A DNA stretch of 64,000 bases, taken from the NCBI GenBank assembly GCA_947172415.1, contig OX359197.1, forward strand, positions 4,527,673 to 4,591,672, in the 5' to 3' direction. Positions 27,473-39,900 of this stretch are shown here, piece after piece (position 1 is the first letter of the stretch; each line of letters begins with the position of its first letter). The position numbers and the translations under genes are program-made. Source of the stretch: Chondrosia reniformis. Lineage: Eukaryota > Porifera > Demospongiae > Chondrillida > Chondrillidae. Under the pieces are notes generated by a model. The model did no database searches. It saw only the letters and a list, made by a program, of their open reading frames with translations, and was not told the DNA's origin.

Positions 27473-28890
27473 CCTCCTCCTCCTCTGTACACCTTGTCCA
27501 TGCATATGGTTGGATGTTGGGTGAGATCCTGACATCAACGTCAGATGGGGGTCATTGAATTGGCTGGCAGATATAGCTGGTGGATGGTAGATCACCACTG
27601 GTTCCTGTCCTTCACTAGCTCTTGGACAGGTCCCTATTGACAACATCTATCCAGCGGTGTTAGGTTCCTCCAGGCTTCCTCTTCTTGCCCTGCAGCCAGC
27701 ATTTCATCACCTGTCATTGTGGCCGACGGTCTGACATCCTTTGGAGGTGACCAAACCACTGGAGTCGTCTCAGTTTCAACTGATCTTCCACCGGTAATGC
27801 CCCTGTTTCTTCAGAAATGTCCTTATTTCTTCTCTTGTCCCACAAGGTCACTCCAACAAAGTCCCGCAGACACTTCATCTGAAAGGCATGTAATCTTCTG
27901 AGGTCTTGCTGTGTGACTGCCCATGTCTCTGCTCCATAAATATAAAGGAGTACGGACATCACCATCACTCGAAACACGTGGATCTTGGTCTTCTTACTCA
28001 CGCTTCGACTTCTGAACACCTTTCTCCTCCACATCTGGTACACTGTGGCTGCCTTCTCCAGTCGTGCTCTCACGTCTCCATCTACCCTAGCAGTCCGCCC
28101 CACTTCACTTCCCAGATAGGAGAAGGCTTCCACAGCCTCCAGCATGTTCCCCCTCAGTGTGATTGCTGGTTGGTCATCATCAGTCTCTTCTCCGATACTC
28201 ATGGTCTTCGTCTTCATTCCATTGATGGTCATCCCCCACCACATACAGGCCCTGTCCAGTGTGTCCACTATAAACTGCAACTCTTCTCCAGATTCAGCAA
28301 CTAGAGTCAAGTCATCTGCATACTGGACATTCCGGATGTCGGTGGTTGTTGGCGTCTTCTCTCTGTAGGTCAGGAACAGTCCTTCAGTGGTTGTATACTC
28401 AATACTCCATCCTCCTGGCGTTGTTTCCAATGTCTCTGAGGATCTTGTCCATAAAACAGTTGAAAAGGAGTGGAGAGAACACATCCCTGTCTGACTCCAC
28501 TTTCAGCCTTGAACTCCTCAGAAGATCCTTCAGCAATCTTCACCTGGCACCATGTGTCAGTATACATTTCTTTGATGATGTCAATTAGATGGCAGGGAAC
28601 TTTGTAGTTCTTCAGGATGGTAATAAGGGCATCACGGTCCACTGAATCATATGCCTTGGTGAGGTCGATAAAACATAAATGTGCTGTCTTTTCATACTCA
28701 ACTGCTCGTTCAATAATTTGCCTTGTCAACCAGATCTGATCTGTTGTCCCACGACCCTTCCAAAACCCACACTGTGACTCAAGAAGCTGGGGATCTATGA
28801 TGGCCTGCAACCTCTCAGGGAGTATGAGGGAGAGTACATTTCCTGGGACGCTCAGCAAAGCAATTCCTCGATAGTTGTCACACACTTTCC
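27473..28890 (-). mobile_element. 5'-truncated LINE reverse transcriptase copy with 13-bp target duplication
   Basis: The minus strand encodes the reverse transcriptase of a non-LTR retrotransposon: NYRGIALLSVPG, FWKGRGTTDQIW, FIDLTKAYDSVDR (catalytic motif A), GVRQGCVLS, then YADDLTLVAE (motif C) and a C-terminal GAETWAVTQQD...RRLQWFGHLQRM segment. At least one frameshift separates the motif-B and motif-C parts, and all 5' domains (endonuclease, ORF1) are missing. TGTAACTTGTACT flanks both sides (27460-27472 and 28891-28903), a classic target-site duplication. The 3' end carries a short GGA-type run. 34545-34690 preserves the related uninterrupted target in inverse orientation. The clade is uncertain. 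Confidence 0.85.
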
Positions 28891-28903
28891 TGTAACTTGT
28901 ACT

Positions 28904-30345
28904 ATATATATACAGACGGGGCCCTCGTTCGACTCGTTAGTGTGGGGCTTGCTCAGGCTTGCCCCAATAAAGACGCATTACCCCTCTAATCATTAAGAGC
29001 TTAATTTAAAGTAATTAGGGCTGATAAGTCACGCTATTTAATTAGTTTTATACACCTGATTCAGTTGAATCAAGAGTTAAAAGGGGAAACTCTTATTATC
29101 ACTTATCAGTTCAATGTGTGCAGAAGAAATGGCCATATTTTAACAGAAGTGCTCTCATAATAGATAAGATAGTACATGAGAAGCTTTCTCCTGAACAAGA
29201 GGTTGTTATCCTATTCTATGCAGGATACAACTGGTCTCAAAACTGAACTAAAACACAATTATCTTTTCTTAGTATACTCTATACTACCACTTGCTTGAAG
29301 TTGTGTTTCTTTCTACATGTGTACTTATAACTTTATTGGTGGTTGTGGAAATATCAGATTCAAATATTCGCTTTTAATATCTGAAACAGGTTTTTCTAAA
29401 GGACCATTTACAGTATCAGTCAGTAAAAACACAAAACGTCCTGGCGAAAGCCGTATCGTGTCCGTAGCAGGTAAGGGCGTAGAGCTACGTTACGTATGGA
29501 AACCGATATAAGTTGCTCTATCGATATTATCGACTACATCATTGACGTTGGTGCGATCGAAATCGTCACTTCCGCCGTTGCCGCCTTCTGCCGCCGTTTC
29601 AACTGTCCCCACAATAGGATAGGGGAGGGTGTCTCTATGTCTCCAAAGCTAATGAATAATTTTAAGCTGGGATGAATAAACAATCATCCCACTCCTTGTT
29701 AAAACATTCATCCCACTCCTTGTTAAAACATTCATCCCACTCCTTGTTACCATAGTTACACTGCAGAGCCTAGTGTGTCAGAGTACAGGTGTATATATGG
29801 TACTAAACAATAGGATACAATAATGTTTTTTGGATTTGCTTATTGTATGTTTGTATAGCACTGGTAGTCCCAGCAGCTCCCTTTGGGATTAAATTAAAAC
29901 AAGAGACTTCCCAAGTGACCCACACTACTTCATAGCCTTCATAACCTTCAAGGAAGATTAGGGTTCATAGGATTGTATTGCAATTCTAGATTTAGTTTTA
30001 AATTATATATATCCAGGAACAAAATGATCATTCATATATATATTATATACCTTTAGAATGCTGGCCAGGCACTTTAGGGGAAAATATCAATAAGCATCTT
30101 CGGTAGTGAAACAAACTGTCTTTCTAAACATGTGCATCTAAAGCTGCTTCCTCACTCGTGACATTCTCCCAGACTGACTAGCCCAATATTTCTACTACAT
30201 GATCACTTCTTTAGCCTTAAATAAAAAAGCGCCAACTAAAAATACACATACCTTGTTTGTGTATACGCTAGTACGTTCATGGTGGTCAGCTGTTTCGGTT
30301 GCTTGAGAATTTCTCAAAAACTGCTTACGTGCATATACATGCCAC
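28904..30345. other. Non-coding DNA with a GC-rich patch
   Basis: No recognisable gene. 29430-29620 is GC-richer, and a 64-codon frame ends inside it (29317-29511, KGPFTVSVSKNTKRPGESRI), but I recognise no family and see no splice support. The rest is AT-rich with short simple repeats. Confidence 0.35.
29681..29748. repeat. 24-bp tandem repeat, about 2.8 copies
   Basis: AAAACATTCATCCCACTCCT TGTT is repeated at 29701-29724 and 29725-29748, with a partial preceding unit from 29682. Copies are identical over the shared length. Confidence 0.85.
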
Positions 30346-30432
30346 CATAGATCTTATATACATACGTAAGTATATAAGATCTATGATGCGACCATAGATA
30401 TACGACTGCTTTTTTAGGAGTCGTATATCCAT
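30346..30432. repeat. Two adjacent hairpins, each followed by GATGCGAC
   Basis: 30346-30385 folds CATAGATCTTATATAC against TATATAAGATCTATG. 30394-30432 folds ATAGATATACGACT against AGTCGTATATCCAT with one mismatch. Each is followed by GATGCGAC. Both look like degraded transposon ends rather than a gene feature. Confidence 0.55.
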
Positions 30433-30633
30433 GATGCGACGAATCAGCCATTTTAATTATACGACAGTAATGGAAACGAAAGATGACGTCAGTACGAGGG
30501 CGGATTCTCATTACCACGCCTACTGAGTGCTATGTGGCTACAAAATTTAAAATTCCCTATGACGTTTGGCACTATAGTAGTGTGCCTTAGACTCTTTATT
30601 CACAAGTAGTGTACAAAGCACACTCTTTCACAT

Positions 30634-30652
30634 AGCACACCTATGGTGTGCT
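30634..30652. repeat. Perfect 19-bp palindrome AGCACACCTATGGTGTGCT
   Basis: Perfect inverted repeat around a 3-bp centre. Its core CACACCTATGGTGTG also occurs at 32070-32084 inside the second LINE, pointing to a shared element end. Confidence 0.7.
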
Positions 30653-30710
30653 AGCTTTCTGGACACTCAAGTTTTTAGTTTTTCAAGTTATCAGTGTATA
30701 GATAAGTCAT

Positions 30711-31340
30711 TCCATAGACTGTAAATATGTGTTTACACCTCAAGCCATAAAGGTGTGACCTGCATGGACTTCCCCTCTCAAAAGATCCCTTTACGTTGTA
30801 TATAAATTCCTCACTTCTCTCTCCTACAGTCAAATTCTATAAATTCCCCTATTTGAAGATAATGCTAGTAAGGTATATATGCAAATTAACATATGAACAT
30901 GTTAATTATTCGCTACAATAATCATAACAATAGAGAGAGATATAATATGGGTTACTGCTTGAAAAATCTAAATATATATACACCATGCATTTTTCCTACA
31001 TGCTTTATGCATATATATACTCTGTAGGTGCATTGATCACTGGGCCAGACATCTGTTATATGCTATATGCCTACTCTGCAGAATGAGGAAGTTGATATGT
31101 ATATATACAGGTGTCTTTTCTTTCTTCTTCTGCATCACTGGGCCAGACAGCTGTTATATGTTATATGCCTACTCTGTATATAGTGCCAGAATGAGGAAGT
31201 TGAAGACGGATGTTATGATACCCTGCCTGGAACCACCTCAGGCTGCCCCTGGTAGAAGAAGTCAGTGACTGTGATGGCTTTCAAATTAAGGACAGAGTCT
31301 TGACAAGCAGGCTGCCTTTGTATTATCTGTGGCATGCACT
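30711..31340 (+). repeat. Detached duplicate of the copy-C kinesin-GPCR spacer
   Basis: 30725-30870 is the GPCR-upstream module. The following bases match 51300-51640, including GTGTCTTTTCTTTCTTCTTC, GCCAGAATGAGGAAGTTGAAG and CAGGCTGCCCCTGGTAGAAG. No GPCR exon follows; a LINE begins at about 31441. An internal partial repeat (ACTGGGCCAGACA...GTTATATGC) occurs twice, near 31040 and 31140. Confidence 0.7.
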
Positions 31341-31440
31341 AACCATGTTATTTTATAAACTATCTTGTGCTTGCATAACTTATTATATAACTAGTATTCT
31401 TTGTTGCACATATATATATACATAAAAAATCTAATATATA

Positions 31441-34107
31441 GTACCCATCCCAAAACAAGGAGCTAAGGATCAAATGGACCCAAGCCAGTACAGAGGAATA
31501 ACCTTGCTGTCTGTAATGTACAAAGCCTTCTGCAGAATTCTAGGAAGTAGATTGGTGGGAATTATTGAAAGTGAGAAACTGTTAAGTGATGAACAGAATG
31601 GATTTAGGAAGGGAAGAGGATGTATAGACCATGTACTAGTGTTAAACCTGTTAAGTGAAATCAGAATGAAAACCAAGAAGGAGACTTACATGTGCTTCAT
31701 AGACTTGAAGAAAGCATACGACTCAGTAGACAGAGATCGTTTATGGGGTAAATTAGAGAGTATGGGTATCCAAGAAGGCTTCTTAGACATACTCAAAGAA
31801 ATATACCGTGATGTAAAGTGCCAAGTGAAAGTAAATGAGGATATCAGCAGGCAACTCAGTGTTGGAAGAGGCTTGAGACAGGGATGTGTCTTGTCTACAA
31901 CATTATTTAGTCTTTTTATCGATGATATTGGAAGCTCACTAAAGGATAATAGCAGGGGCGTTGACCTGGGAAATAGCAAAATGTCCCATCTACTATATGC
32001 TGATGACTTAGTACTTATGGAAGCCAACACTGTTAAAAATTTGGGGTGAGGCTCACACCAAACGACACTCACACCTATGGTGTGAATTTTCACACCATCC
32101 ATTTGGTGTGAGGGTCACACTGTAATATCAATTTAGTGTGAGGATCACACCCTTTTATCTTTATCCTTTATCAGTTTAAAGTACATGTGCATGTAGCTAT
32201 GTTAAGCTTGTCCTATATATAGAGATTTTAAATGCCTAGATGTTAAGTTTGGTAATTTTCCTATTCATGTGTGCACATTCAGAACAGTAATCTAAGCTAT
32301 ACTAACTATATAGTTAATGGGTATAGCAGAGATAATGAAACAGTTTTTGTCATATACACTTATATGGCTTCTCTGTTTAAACAGTTGTGGTTTAGAAATA
32401 TGTGATATTAATTGCATGCAAAAATAAGAAATGATGCAATTGATTAATCAAAGGGTCAGAAGTTTGCTTACATCTGTAGACTTATATGGCTTCAGAGGCA
32501 CAATTAGTGAAAAAATACAAGCCATGTGCACCAAAAATAGCATGTACAATATAGCAGGCCAAACGGAGAGGATCTGCAGAAGAGTTTGGATATAGTAGGC
32601 TCTTGGTGTGATGCTAACTCCTTGATAATTAACAATAACAAATCGGGAGTATTACATGTTAGACCTAAAAAGAAACCGAGAACCACCCAAGTATTCACCA
32701 TCAAAGGAGTACCAGTTGAAATGAGAGACTCATATACCTATCTAGGCATTCCTATTACTGAGCATTTGGACACTAGAGCGATGATGGAAGATCGGCTGAC
32801 AAAAGGTAATAGAGCCCTTAGCGCTCTAATCTGCAAGTGCAGAGATTTTGACCCTCAATTCTTGTTGTTTAGCAAACTGTATGACACCCTGGTAACCACA
32901 GTCATAGACTATGGAGCAGAAGTGTGGGGGACAAGGGCAGTATATAGATAGATCAGTAGACAGGGTACAGAATAGGGCTATTAGAGGATTTCTAGGGGTA
33001 GGTATCCATCATCCTATTACAGCCTTAGAAACTGAATGTGGCGGGATACCAACTAGGTGGAGAGTGAGACTTAAAGTATTAATGTATTGGAGGAAGCTCT
33101 TAATTATGCCAGATACCATAGTGATTAAAAAGATAATTAACCATATTCTAGCCTGGGACATAAAGGTGGGATGGATTCTTAAGATAAATGACATCTTTGA
33201 AAAGTTGAAGTTAGGGAACCCTCTTGATTGTAAAAGCCTATCTGGGAATGAATTCAAATCAGTAATATGTAGTTGCCTTGCAAGAGAACTTAAGAAGGAA
33301 TGGAATGATAGTATGAATGGTAGTAGCAAGCTAAGGGACCTAGCCAGTCTGATGGATAGTGAGGAACCAAGTTATAGTACTGAAATTAGAAATAGAGAGG
33401 TTAGAAGTCTGATTACCAAACTGAGAGGTGGTACAGCTAGATTAAGGATTGAGGAGGGAAGGTGGTTACAGATAGAAAGGGAAGATAGAATATGCCAAAA
33501 TTGTAACTTAATAGAAGTGGAAGACTGTGCCCATTTTATCTTTAGGTGTGGAAAACCTAGTCTCAGAAATGTAAGAGCTAGTCTGCTTGAAGAGTTAAAA
33601 GCAATAGATAATATAGTTTTGACAGTAAAATGCACGAAGAGAAATTAGTATTAAGAGAGGCCTGTAAAAGTAAAAGAATTGGTTCGTTACTGTTGACAAT
33701 GTGGAAAAAACGTAGCTACCTTGGCAATTAACCCCCATGGCTCCCTCACCTGCATATCACCCTTGTTTTTATACATATGTATACGTTTAAATTATTATTA
33801 TTCACATGTATACTCACTCACCTTATTTGTGTATACAACCACACCCACATACACCACACCAAACATTCATTATCACTTATATGATACACCACCTCCGAAC
33901 TCGGTGCTTGTATGTGGCTGTCTGGGAAGTGCGGCCTGGTAGCCTTAAGTGGCGATGGCTTAATGCGCCCAGGCAGCCGGGCTATGTACCTGGGCGGACG
34001 GCCAGGTAGCCTTAAGTGGCGATGGTTTATACGTGTCCAGGTATAGCCCTGTGCCCCTTAACCACTTTTGGTTTGCTTTTATACATTCATTGTAAGCATG
34101 GGCACTC

Positions 34108-34150
<43 letters not shown>
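31441..34150 (+). mobile_element. Second LINE copy, with a (TAA)n tail and an internal insertion
   Basis: Reverse transcriptase motifs run in order: QYRGITLLSVMYK, GFRKGRGCIDHV, FIDLKKAYDSVDRDRL, RGLRQGCVLS, LLYADDLVLM. After an insertion at about 32042-32575 come LIINNNKSGVLH, DSYTYLGIPI, DYGAEVWGTRA and a C-terminal zinc knuckle (CQNCNLIEVEDCAHFIFRC). There is one frameshift near 32940. The copy starts abruptly inside the RT domain, so it is 5'-truncated. Coding ends at 33648, followed by a GC-richer 3' UTR with a repeated GGTAGCCTTAAGTGGCGATG (about 33939 and 34004) and 14 TAA units (34108-34150). A TAA tail is known from several non-LTR clades; I do not assign one. Confidence 0.85.
32042..32575. 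mobile_element. Insertion into the LINE, with clustered GTGTGA inverted repeats
   Basis: It separates LINE codons ending VKNL from those resuming near QKSLDIV. The first 115 bp hold at least four inverted GTGTGA/TCACAC pairs, including the perfect TCACACCTATGGTGTGA (32069-32085) and GGTGTGAGGGTCACAC. The remainder is AT-rich and unrecognised. Exact ends and a target duplication could not be fixed by eye. Confidence 0.5.
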
Positions 34151-34151
<1 letters not shown>

Positions 34152-34544
34152 TATACGTACACCGTCTTCCAACATGCTATAACTACTCTGTAAAAAAGCC
34201 TATAGTGAACTAAACCTGTACAAATTCACAAAAGCTTTCTTGTCAACAAATTCTTGAGATTCATACCCATTCAGGTGCGCATGCATATTCAGACTATATA
34301 CATTCCAAAATATATTGATGGTATATGTAGCATATGTAGCTTTTCGTGTGTATACTGTGTACGATATACACACTATATATTATGTATACTAAATATGATG
34401 ACCTGTATAATACATATATATTATACTGGCAAATATATATATAAAATATTAAAATTAATCAAGTACTACACAGTACAAGTTACATATTTATGAGGTCCAA
34501 GTGACTACGTATATATTATTAAAATTACAATCAAGTACTAGCTA
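34151..34544. other. AT-rich DNA, nothing recognised
   Basis: Low-complexity TA-rich sequence between the LINE tail and an inverted duplicate. I see no gene or element structure. Confidence 0.4.
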
Positions 34545-34690
34545 CACATGCAGTGCAAGTTACAAATTTAAAGAGATCCAAGGGACCCATAAGATAATCA
34601 CTATTTTAAACAGTATAAGACTTTAGTCACACTGTTGCAGGCTTTGAAATTCTCAACTACTGCATAGAGAGAAATAGTTGATACAGATCA
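34545..34690 (-). repeat. Inverted duplicate of 27323-27472 without the LINE
   Basis: The reverse complement matches 27323-27472 (GCAGTAGTTGAGGATTTCAA, TGCAACAGTGTGACTAAAGT). It runs across the LINE target sequence (CAGTGCAAGTTACAAATTTA) with no LINE, so it is a related empty site. Confidence 0.7.
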
Positions 34691-34797
34691 TCCAATTGCC
34701 AATTCATGGCCTACCAATTACCTTTTCACACCTTAGTATAGACTGAAGATGATGCATCTGCATACCATATATCAACGCACTAGAGAAACATCATAAT

Positions 34798-35240
34798 AAA
34801 TCACCAGATTGCGCAATCGTAACCTTGAATTCTTCATTATATCTTGATTACTTTGCCATTTTAATTAAGCAATATTTCGCCAGACGTTTATCAATGTACA
34901 CATGTACCATGATATATGTTGGTTTCAAAGTGATCTGACCAACTGATTTTTTTATCAATATAACACTTGGTTTCAATAAAAATTTCTATAACTTTTCTAT
35001 AGTCCTATGGCATTTTATATGCAGACTTTGTCCTCCGTTTTCTACCAAACGGAGACCTAAATAAAAAATCCCTTAATTTAAAATGAGTTTTATACCCTAA
35101 TCTTTATGATACTATGCCCATTTTGTTTCTAAGTCCTTTCTTGGAGCCATATGAATTATTTAATTACATATTATTTATTTATATTAATTAATTAATTTAT
35201 TTATTTATATTAGATTACCTTAGTATATTGTAACTTGTAT
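34798..35240 (-). repeat. Inverted duplicate of 8832-9310
   Basis: Reverse-complement partner of 8832-9310, sharing the CCGTTT...AAACGG hairpin and the TTGCGCAATCGTAA region. Non-coding. Confidence 0.75.
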
Positions 35241-35327
35241 ATTACTCTTTAATTATATGTGCACACATTGTATATATCTCTAAAGATGATTGAGCAATCA
35301 ACAACAAATTTAAAGCAGTTATATCAG

Positions 35328-36668
35328 AGAGTACGGCATAGTTGCCAACTTTTCAAAATTAACTTCAGGGACACCTCGGGTGTAGTACCTTCATTCTGTA
35401 ATTTTACCGTCGACTATCGACGAATCACGTTCGTTGACTTCGCGGAGGGAGCGTTCGAGTAGTGACAAAATGGCGGAGTCTGAGCAAAATGGCGGTCGGG
35501 CTACGCAAGATTGGCGTTTGAGGGCCTGTTGTACTTCAGAAGCATTGCTTCTGTTGAAATTTTAAGTAAAGTGGTTATAAGTAAAGCTAAAACTAACATG
35601 CAATCCATACAAATATCAAGAAAGACTAATATCTGTATTTTTAATTTTGTTAAAAACTTTAAATAACCGGGACAAGGCAGCCGGGACGCGGGACACAGCA
35701 TACTTTTCCGGGACTGTCCCGGGCAATCCGGGACAGTTGGCAACTATGGTACGGTAGTACTCTCTAAGTAGGAATGGCCGGAAAAAAAAATGGCCGCCCT
35801 ATACAATGTATTAGCAATCAACACCTCATAAATCGCCAACGAAGCGATTTTCGGTTATATTCGGTTATTTGCAGCGATTAATGCACGCTTTCTTAAATGC
35901 CAAAACATGTTTCGACGCTCTACACGCTCTATAGCGTTCAAAAAGCAGCTAACTAGGAATAGACCCACTTCCAAAATTCATTTTTTCTTCTTCTTTTATT
36001 GAATAGACCAGCGCTAATATGCGAACTTATGCGGGCACGTACTAGTTATAAATCGTCATAAATATTTCGGAACTAGGGAATAGACAGCCCTAAATCTGAA
36101 AGCGCACTACAATAAGCATGTTAATTGTGAAGAGCGAAAATTGTGGTCTTCTCGGACGCCATTTTTTAATTAAGAGATCATGGTTTTCGGCATATTTCTC
36201 TTGTCTAAGACGTTATTTTGAGATCTTCGCTAAGAAAACTTTCAAATCAATTTAAAACAAGTAATATTAAGAGGAAAAAAGGGGGAATACAAGTAAATAA
36301 AAAACATTTACAAAAATGATGTTAGAAGTAGAAATGGCAGTGTTCATTAATACATCTGCAAAAAGTATCGAAACAAGACACTGATTATATGATAAGGCTA
36401 ATCATACAGAAGTTGCATATATAATGAAATTTAAGTAACTTAACCATACACTTCTGTGTTTGGGCGCACCATTCCTACTTAAGGTTAGTGCGCCCAAACA
36501 CAGAAGTGTATGGTTAAGTTACTTAAATTTCATTATATATGCAACTTCTGTATGATTAGCCTTATCATATAATCAGTGTCTTGTTTCGATACTTTTTGCA
36601 GATGTATTAATGAACACTGCCATTTCTACTTCTAACATCATTTTTGTAAATGTTTTTTATTTACTTGT
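35328..36668. mobile_element. Composite element with a perfect 181-bp foldback, containing a nested 412-bp element
   Basis: Starts with the palindrome AGAGTACGGTAGTACTCT (interrupted by the nested element), then AAGTAGGAATGGCCG and a body of about 530 bp related to 54001-54738. It ends in a foldback. Arms 36289-36469 and 36488-36668 are, as far as I can read, perfect reverse complements around an 18-bp loop. No protein is evident. The relative at 54001-55116 has the same plan. Confidence 0.75.
35337..35748 (-). mobile_element. 412-bp terminal-inverted-repeat element, copy 1, 6-bp target duplication
   Basis: Bounded by inverted CATAGTTGCCAACT, flanked by GTACGG at 35331-35336 and 35749-35754. 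The related sequence at 54001-54018 has GTACGG once, giving the empty site. The copy at 42069-42480 is also exactly 412 bp. One frame, on the strand reading from 35743 to 35501, gives an 80-residue open frame differing at one residue between the two copies. I do not recognise the family. Confidence 0.85.
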
Positions 36669-36732
36669 ATCTAAAGGAGTATATATAAATATAAGTATAT
36701 ACCTATTATTATAGTTAAGTCATCCCATAGAC

Positions 36733-36850
36733 TGTAAATATGTGTAGCCATAAAGGTGTGACCTGCATGGACTCCCCCTCTCAAAAGTTCCCTTTATTCA
36801 TCACTTCTCTCTCCTACAGTCAAATTCCATAATTACATAAATTCCCCTAT
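36733..36850 (+). repeat. GPCR-upstream module, copy 3
   Basis: A shorter version of the module at 8650-8815 (GCCATAAAGGTGTGACCTGC, AAATTCCCCTATTTGAA), just before the promoter-like region of pseudogene B. Confidence 0.7.
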
Positions 36851-36934
36851 TTGAATAGTTATGTATGGCATGTTTATATAAATGTATTATGGTTTAACTT
36901 TTTCTTTACTTTTATTATGTACTAGTGCTACATT

Positions 36935-39900
36935 GGTCCTATAGCGCCTTAGGGTGCGGTGCACTTTAATAATGATTGATTGTGATTATTTCACCCTTCA
37001 TCGGTGACCCTGGGAATCTGTCTTTTTCTTCTTTTGCATTGCATTGGTGTGGGTCTTCAGATTGTTAACATTTTTGCATAAGTATTTTAGATGGTGTGTC
37101 CCAAAAAAGATGCCACACCCTACTTATACTTCGATATGCTCAAGTTTATATTTATTTAGTGAATAAATTTGCTGTCTATTTCCGCATTTATAGATTAACG
37201 TAAATGGAGTTTTGTCACTCGAAAACAGCTACAGTAGCTATTATAGGGACTCATTCTGACCTCCTGGTTTCCCTTATTCTGGAAGAGCTACTGTTGCACC
37301 ATTTTGGTATGACAGCGATATAACTGAAACTGGAGTAATGTATTACAAATTTTGTACAAGCAGCCAATACCTGAAAGAAATCACTAAAAACATTGGAAAA
37401 CTACTAGACAATCAGCAGTTCTTGCCAAACTCATGCATGCTTAATAGTAACATGGGATAAAGTGGGTTACTACGCTTCGAAAACTTATTTAGTAAGTTGC
37501 AGTTGGACTATATATGCAATTGCATGTGGCATGATGAATACATTATATGTGTACTGTGTATGTCCGAATAGAGGCCCGGGCCTCTATTTCTTTCCAGGGA
37601 GTTTTGAGCCCGGCTTCTATAAAATTACCTGAATTTTTGTCTGATACCTAGCCTTGCTTGCAATATAAAATCAGTACTCGTGCCTCTATGACATGATGAA
37701 TACAATTTATACTATAGAGAACAATAAAAATTTTCTACTAAAATTGTGAAGATGTAGGGATGGCACAAAAAGCACAGAAACAAGAAAGGGATGTTACACA
37801 GTGAAGCATTAGCTATATATGCTTGAATCATACAACACCCTTGCTTGTATATATATAGGATTCATAGCATCGACTTCATTAAAATGGCGAATTTATTGAG
37901 GCCTTGACTCTGGGGCCTTGAAAACTGTTATACTCAATAATAGCGTTATTGCTCTCATTTCTACAAAAGAATACAGCTTGCAATAGTTTTGTTTAACAAT
38001 TAGTTTGCTGGCCACTATATATGTACAATGAAATGAAGTGACTTAAACTTGTGCTATTAAAATGTACATTTGATTGTATATAGTTACTATAATTTCCAAT
38101 GTGCATATGCATAGTATTTCATTGTAGTTGTAAACTATGTGTAAGATATGTAGATATATGTAGATCTTGTGTATACAACCAATTGCAACTGTTATATACA
38201 TCACGAATGTGAAAATGAAAATTATATGCCCATGCTCGTATTGGGCAGATGGAACAAGAAAGTGTAATAATTAAATAGATAAGGCTAGAGGTATATCATC
38301 CATATTATATGTACACTTGAGCTATGATTTGCCTAAATATAAACGTGATGTGTATATTGGTTCAGTATGTCACTTCTGTATTATTAACCTTGTCACATGA
38401 TATCTATACATGTCTTGTTTTGTTATTTTTCCAGATGTAATAGTCATACATGGTTTTAATTATTGCATTCCATGCTGCTAACTCCTGAATCAAATTTTAT
38501 TTTTTAACTTGCAACTGTATATAACAGTTATATATTTTCTTAATTTTATAAATTATTGTATATAGTTAAATTCATTTCAAGTGGTCTTAGCAACAGATGG
38601 CAGAAGGTCTATAGCAATATTCAATTATGCAGAAAATGGATTCAACGGTCATTTAGTACATATACAAGATTGTATGCCACTGTTGGATATAATGTTGGGG
38701 ATGGAATCAGATCATTCACTGTTAATGGCTCCCTTACTGAAAATATTGGTGATATTGATGAAAACCCGGGAAATACTGGTATATTTGGACAGTGGATCTT
38801 TCGACTTGATCGAGAACAATTTAATTTTACTAGTCAAAGTCCTGCAAAACGTAAGCAGAATATATACAATCAAATAAAAGGTACTAAGAGATAGCCAATA
38901 AACATACCATAAATGTTAAACCATAAAATTTATACTACTCATCTCTCAAAAAGAGTTCAGCAAGCTTTATTCTGAGTGGACCTAACTCTTTTCTTAGTCA
39001 CTCAAAAAGTAGTACAGTTTATTAAGAGAATAGGCTAATTTAAGCCTCATTTAACAGTATGTTAATGCATCTTGTCTATGTATAACTGTTACTTATGCAG
39101 TTCCATCAGCTCCAGTAAATGTGTTGGTAGTGGATGCTGACAACACCAGTCTGTTGTTAATGTGGGATTCTGCAACCATTCCCAATGGAATCATCTTGTC
39201 TTACAGAGTAGAGTATTTTGGTGTAGAGACTACATCAACAGTAAACAGTTCTTTCTATGACGTTAGGGACATGACAGTCTACAATGTGACATCAACCTAT
39301 ATTTATGACCTGGTGCCATTTTCCACTTACAATATAACAGTTGCAGCAGCCACCAGTATTGGAGAAGGCCCTCCTTCCTCATTGGTAGCCAATATGACAG
39401 AAGAAGGAAGTTAGTGATTATTAACAAATTTTGAGTCAAATTAATGTCCCTATGTATTTTCTGTATAGTTCCTTCCCCTCCAACCAACCTACTTTTGAGT
39501 GAAAGAAGCTCTAGATCACTCAGGTTTGAGTGGGAATCTCCTCTCCTTCCACACGGCATCATTGAATACTATTTGGTGACATACCGTGGTGTAGAGACAC
39601 TCAATCCAGTCAGTGATTCTTTCTCTTCTCTCTAGGAGAAGGTAGCCAATGGTACATCCATGGAGTTAAAAGAATTGGAGCCATATTCAGAGTATGAAGT
39701 AAGAGTACAAGCTTCCAATGGTCGTGCTCTGTCTGCTGGGAGAATGATTACAGGGAGGACCCTGGAAGATGGTGAGCTTCTAAATAATTAGAAATGGTTG
39801 ATCCACACTTGCAGTGTACTGTCTGACACATTCTGTCTCTGTTACCTCTGTAGTTCCATCAACTCCAGTAAATGTGTTGGCAGTGGTTGCTGACAACACC

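Noticed and set aside
27719-28588. Plus-strand frames opposite the first LINE
   Set aside because: Complement of the reverse transcriptase coding strand, with no motif of their own.
29317-29511. 64-codon frame with KGPFTVSVSKNTK
   Set aside because: No recognised domain, no splice context and no second copy in the window.
31083-31268. 61-codon frame ending PQAAPGRRSQ, resembling kinesin PGRR
   Set aside because: It lies in duplicated spacer sequence also found near 51400-51600, where the frame is not kept; the resemblance is a few residues.
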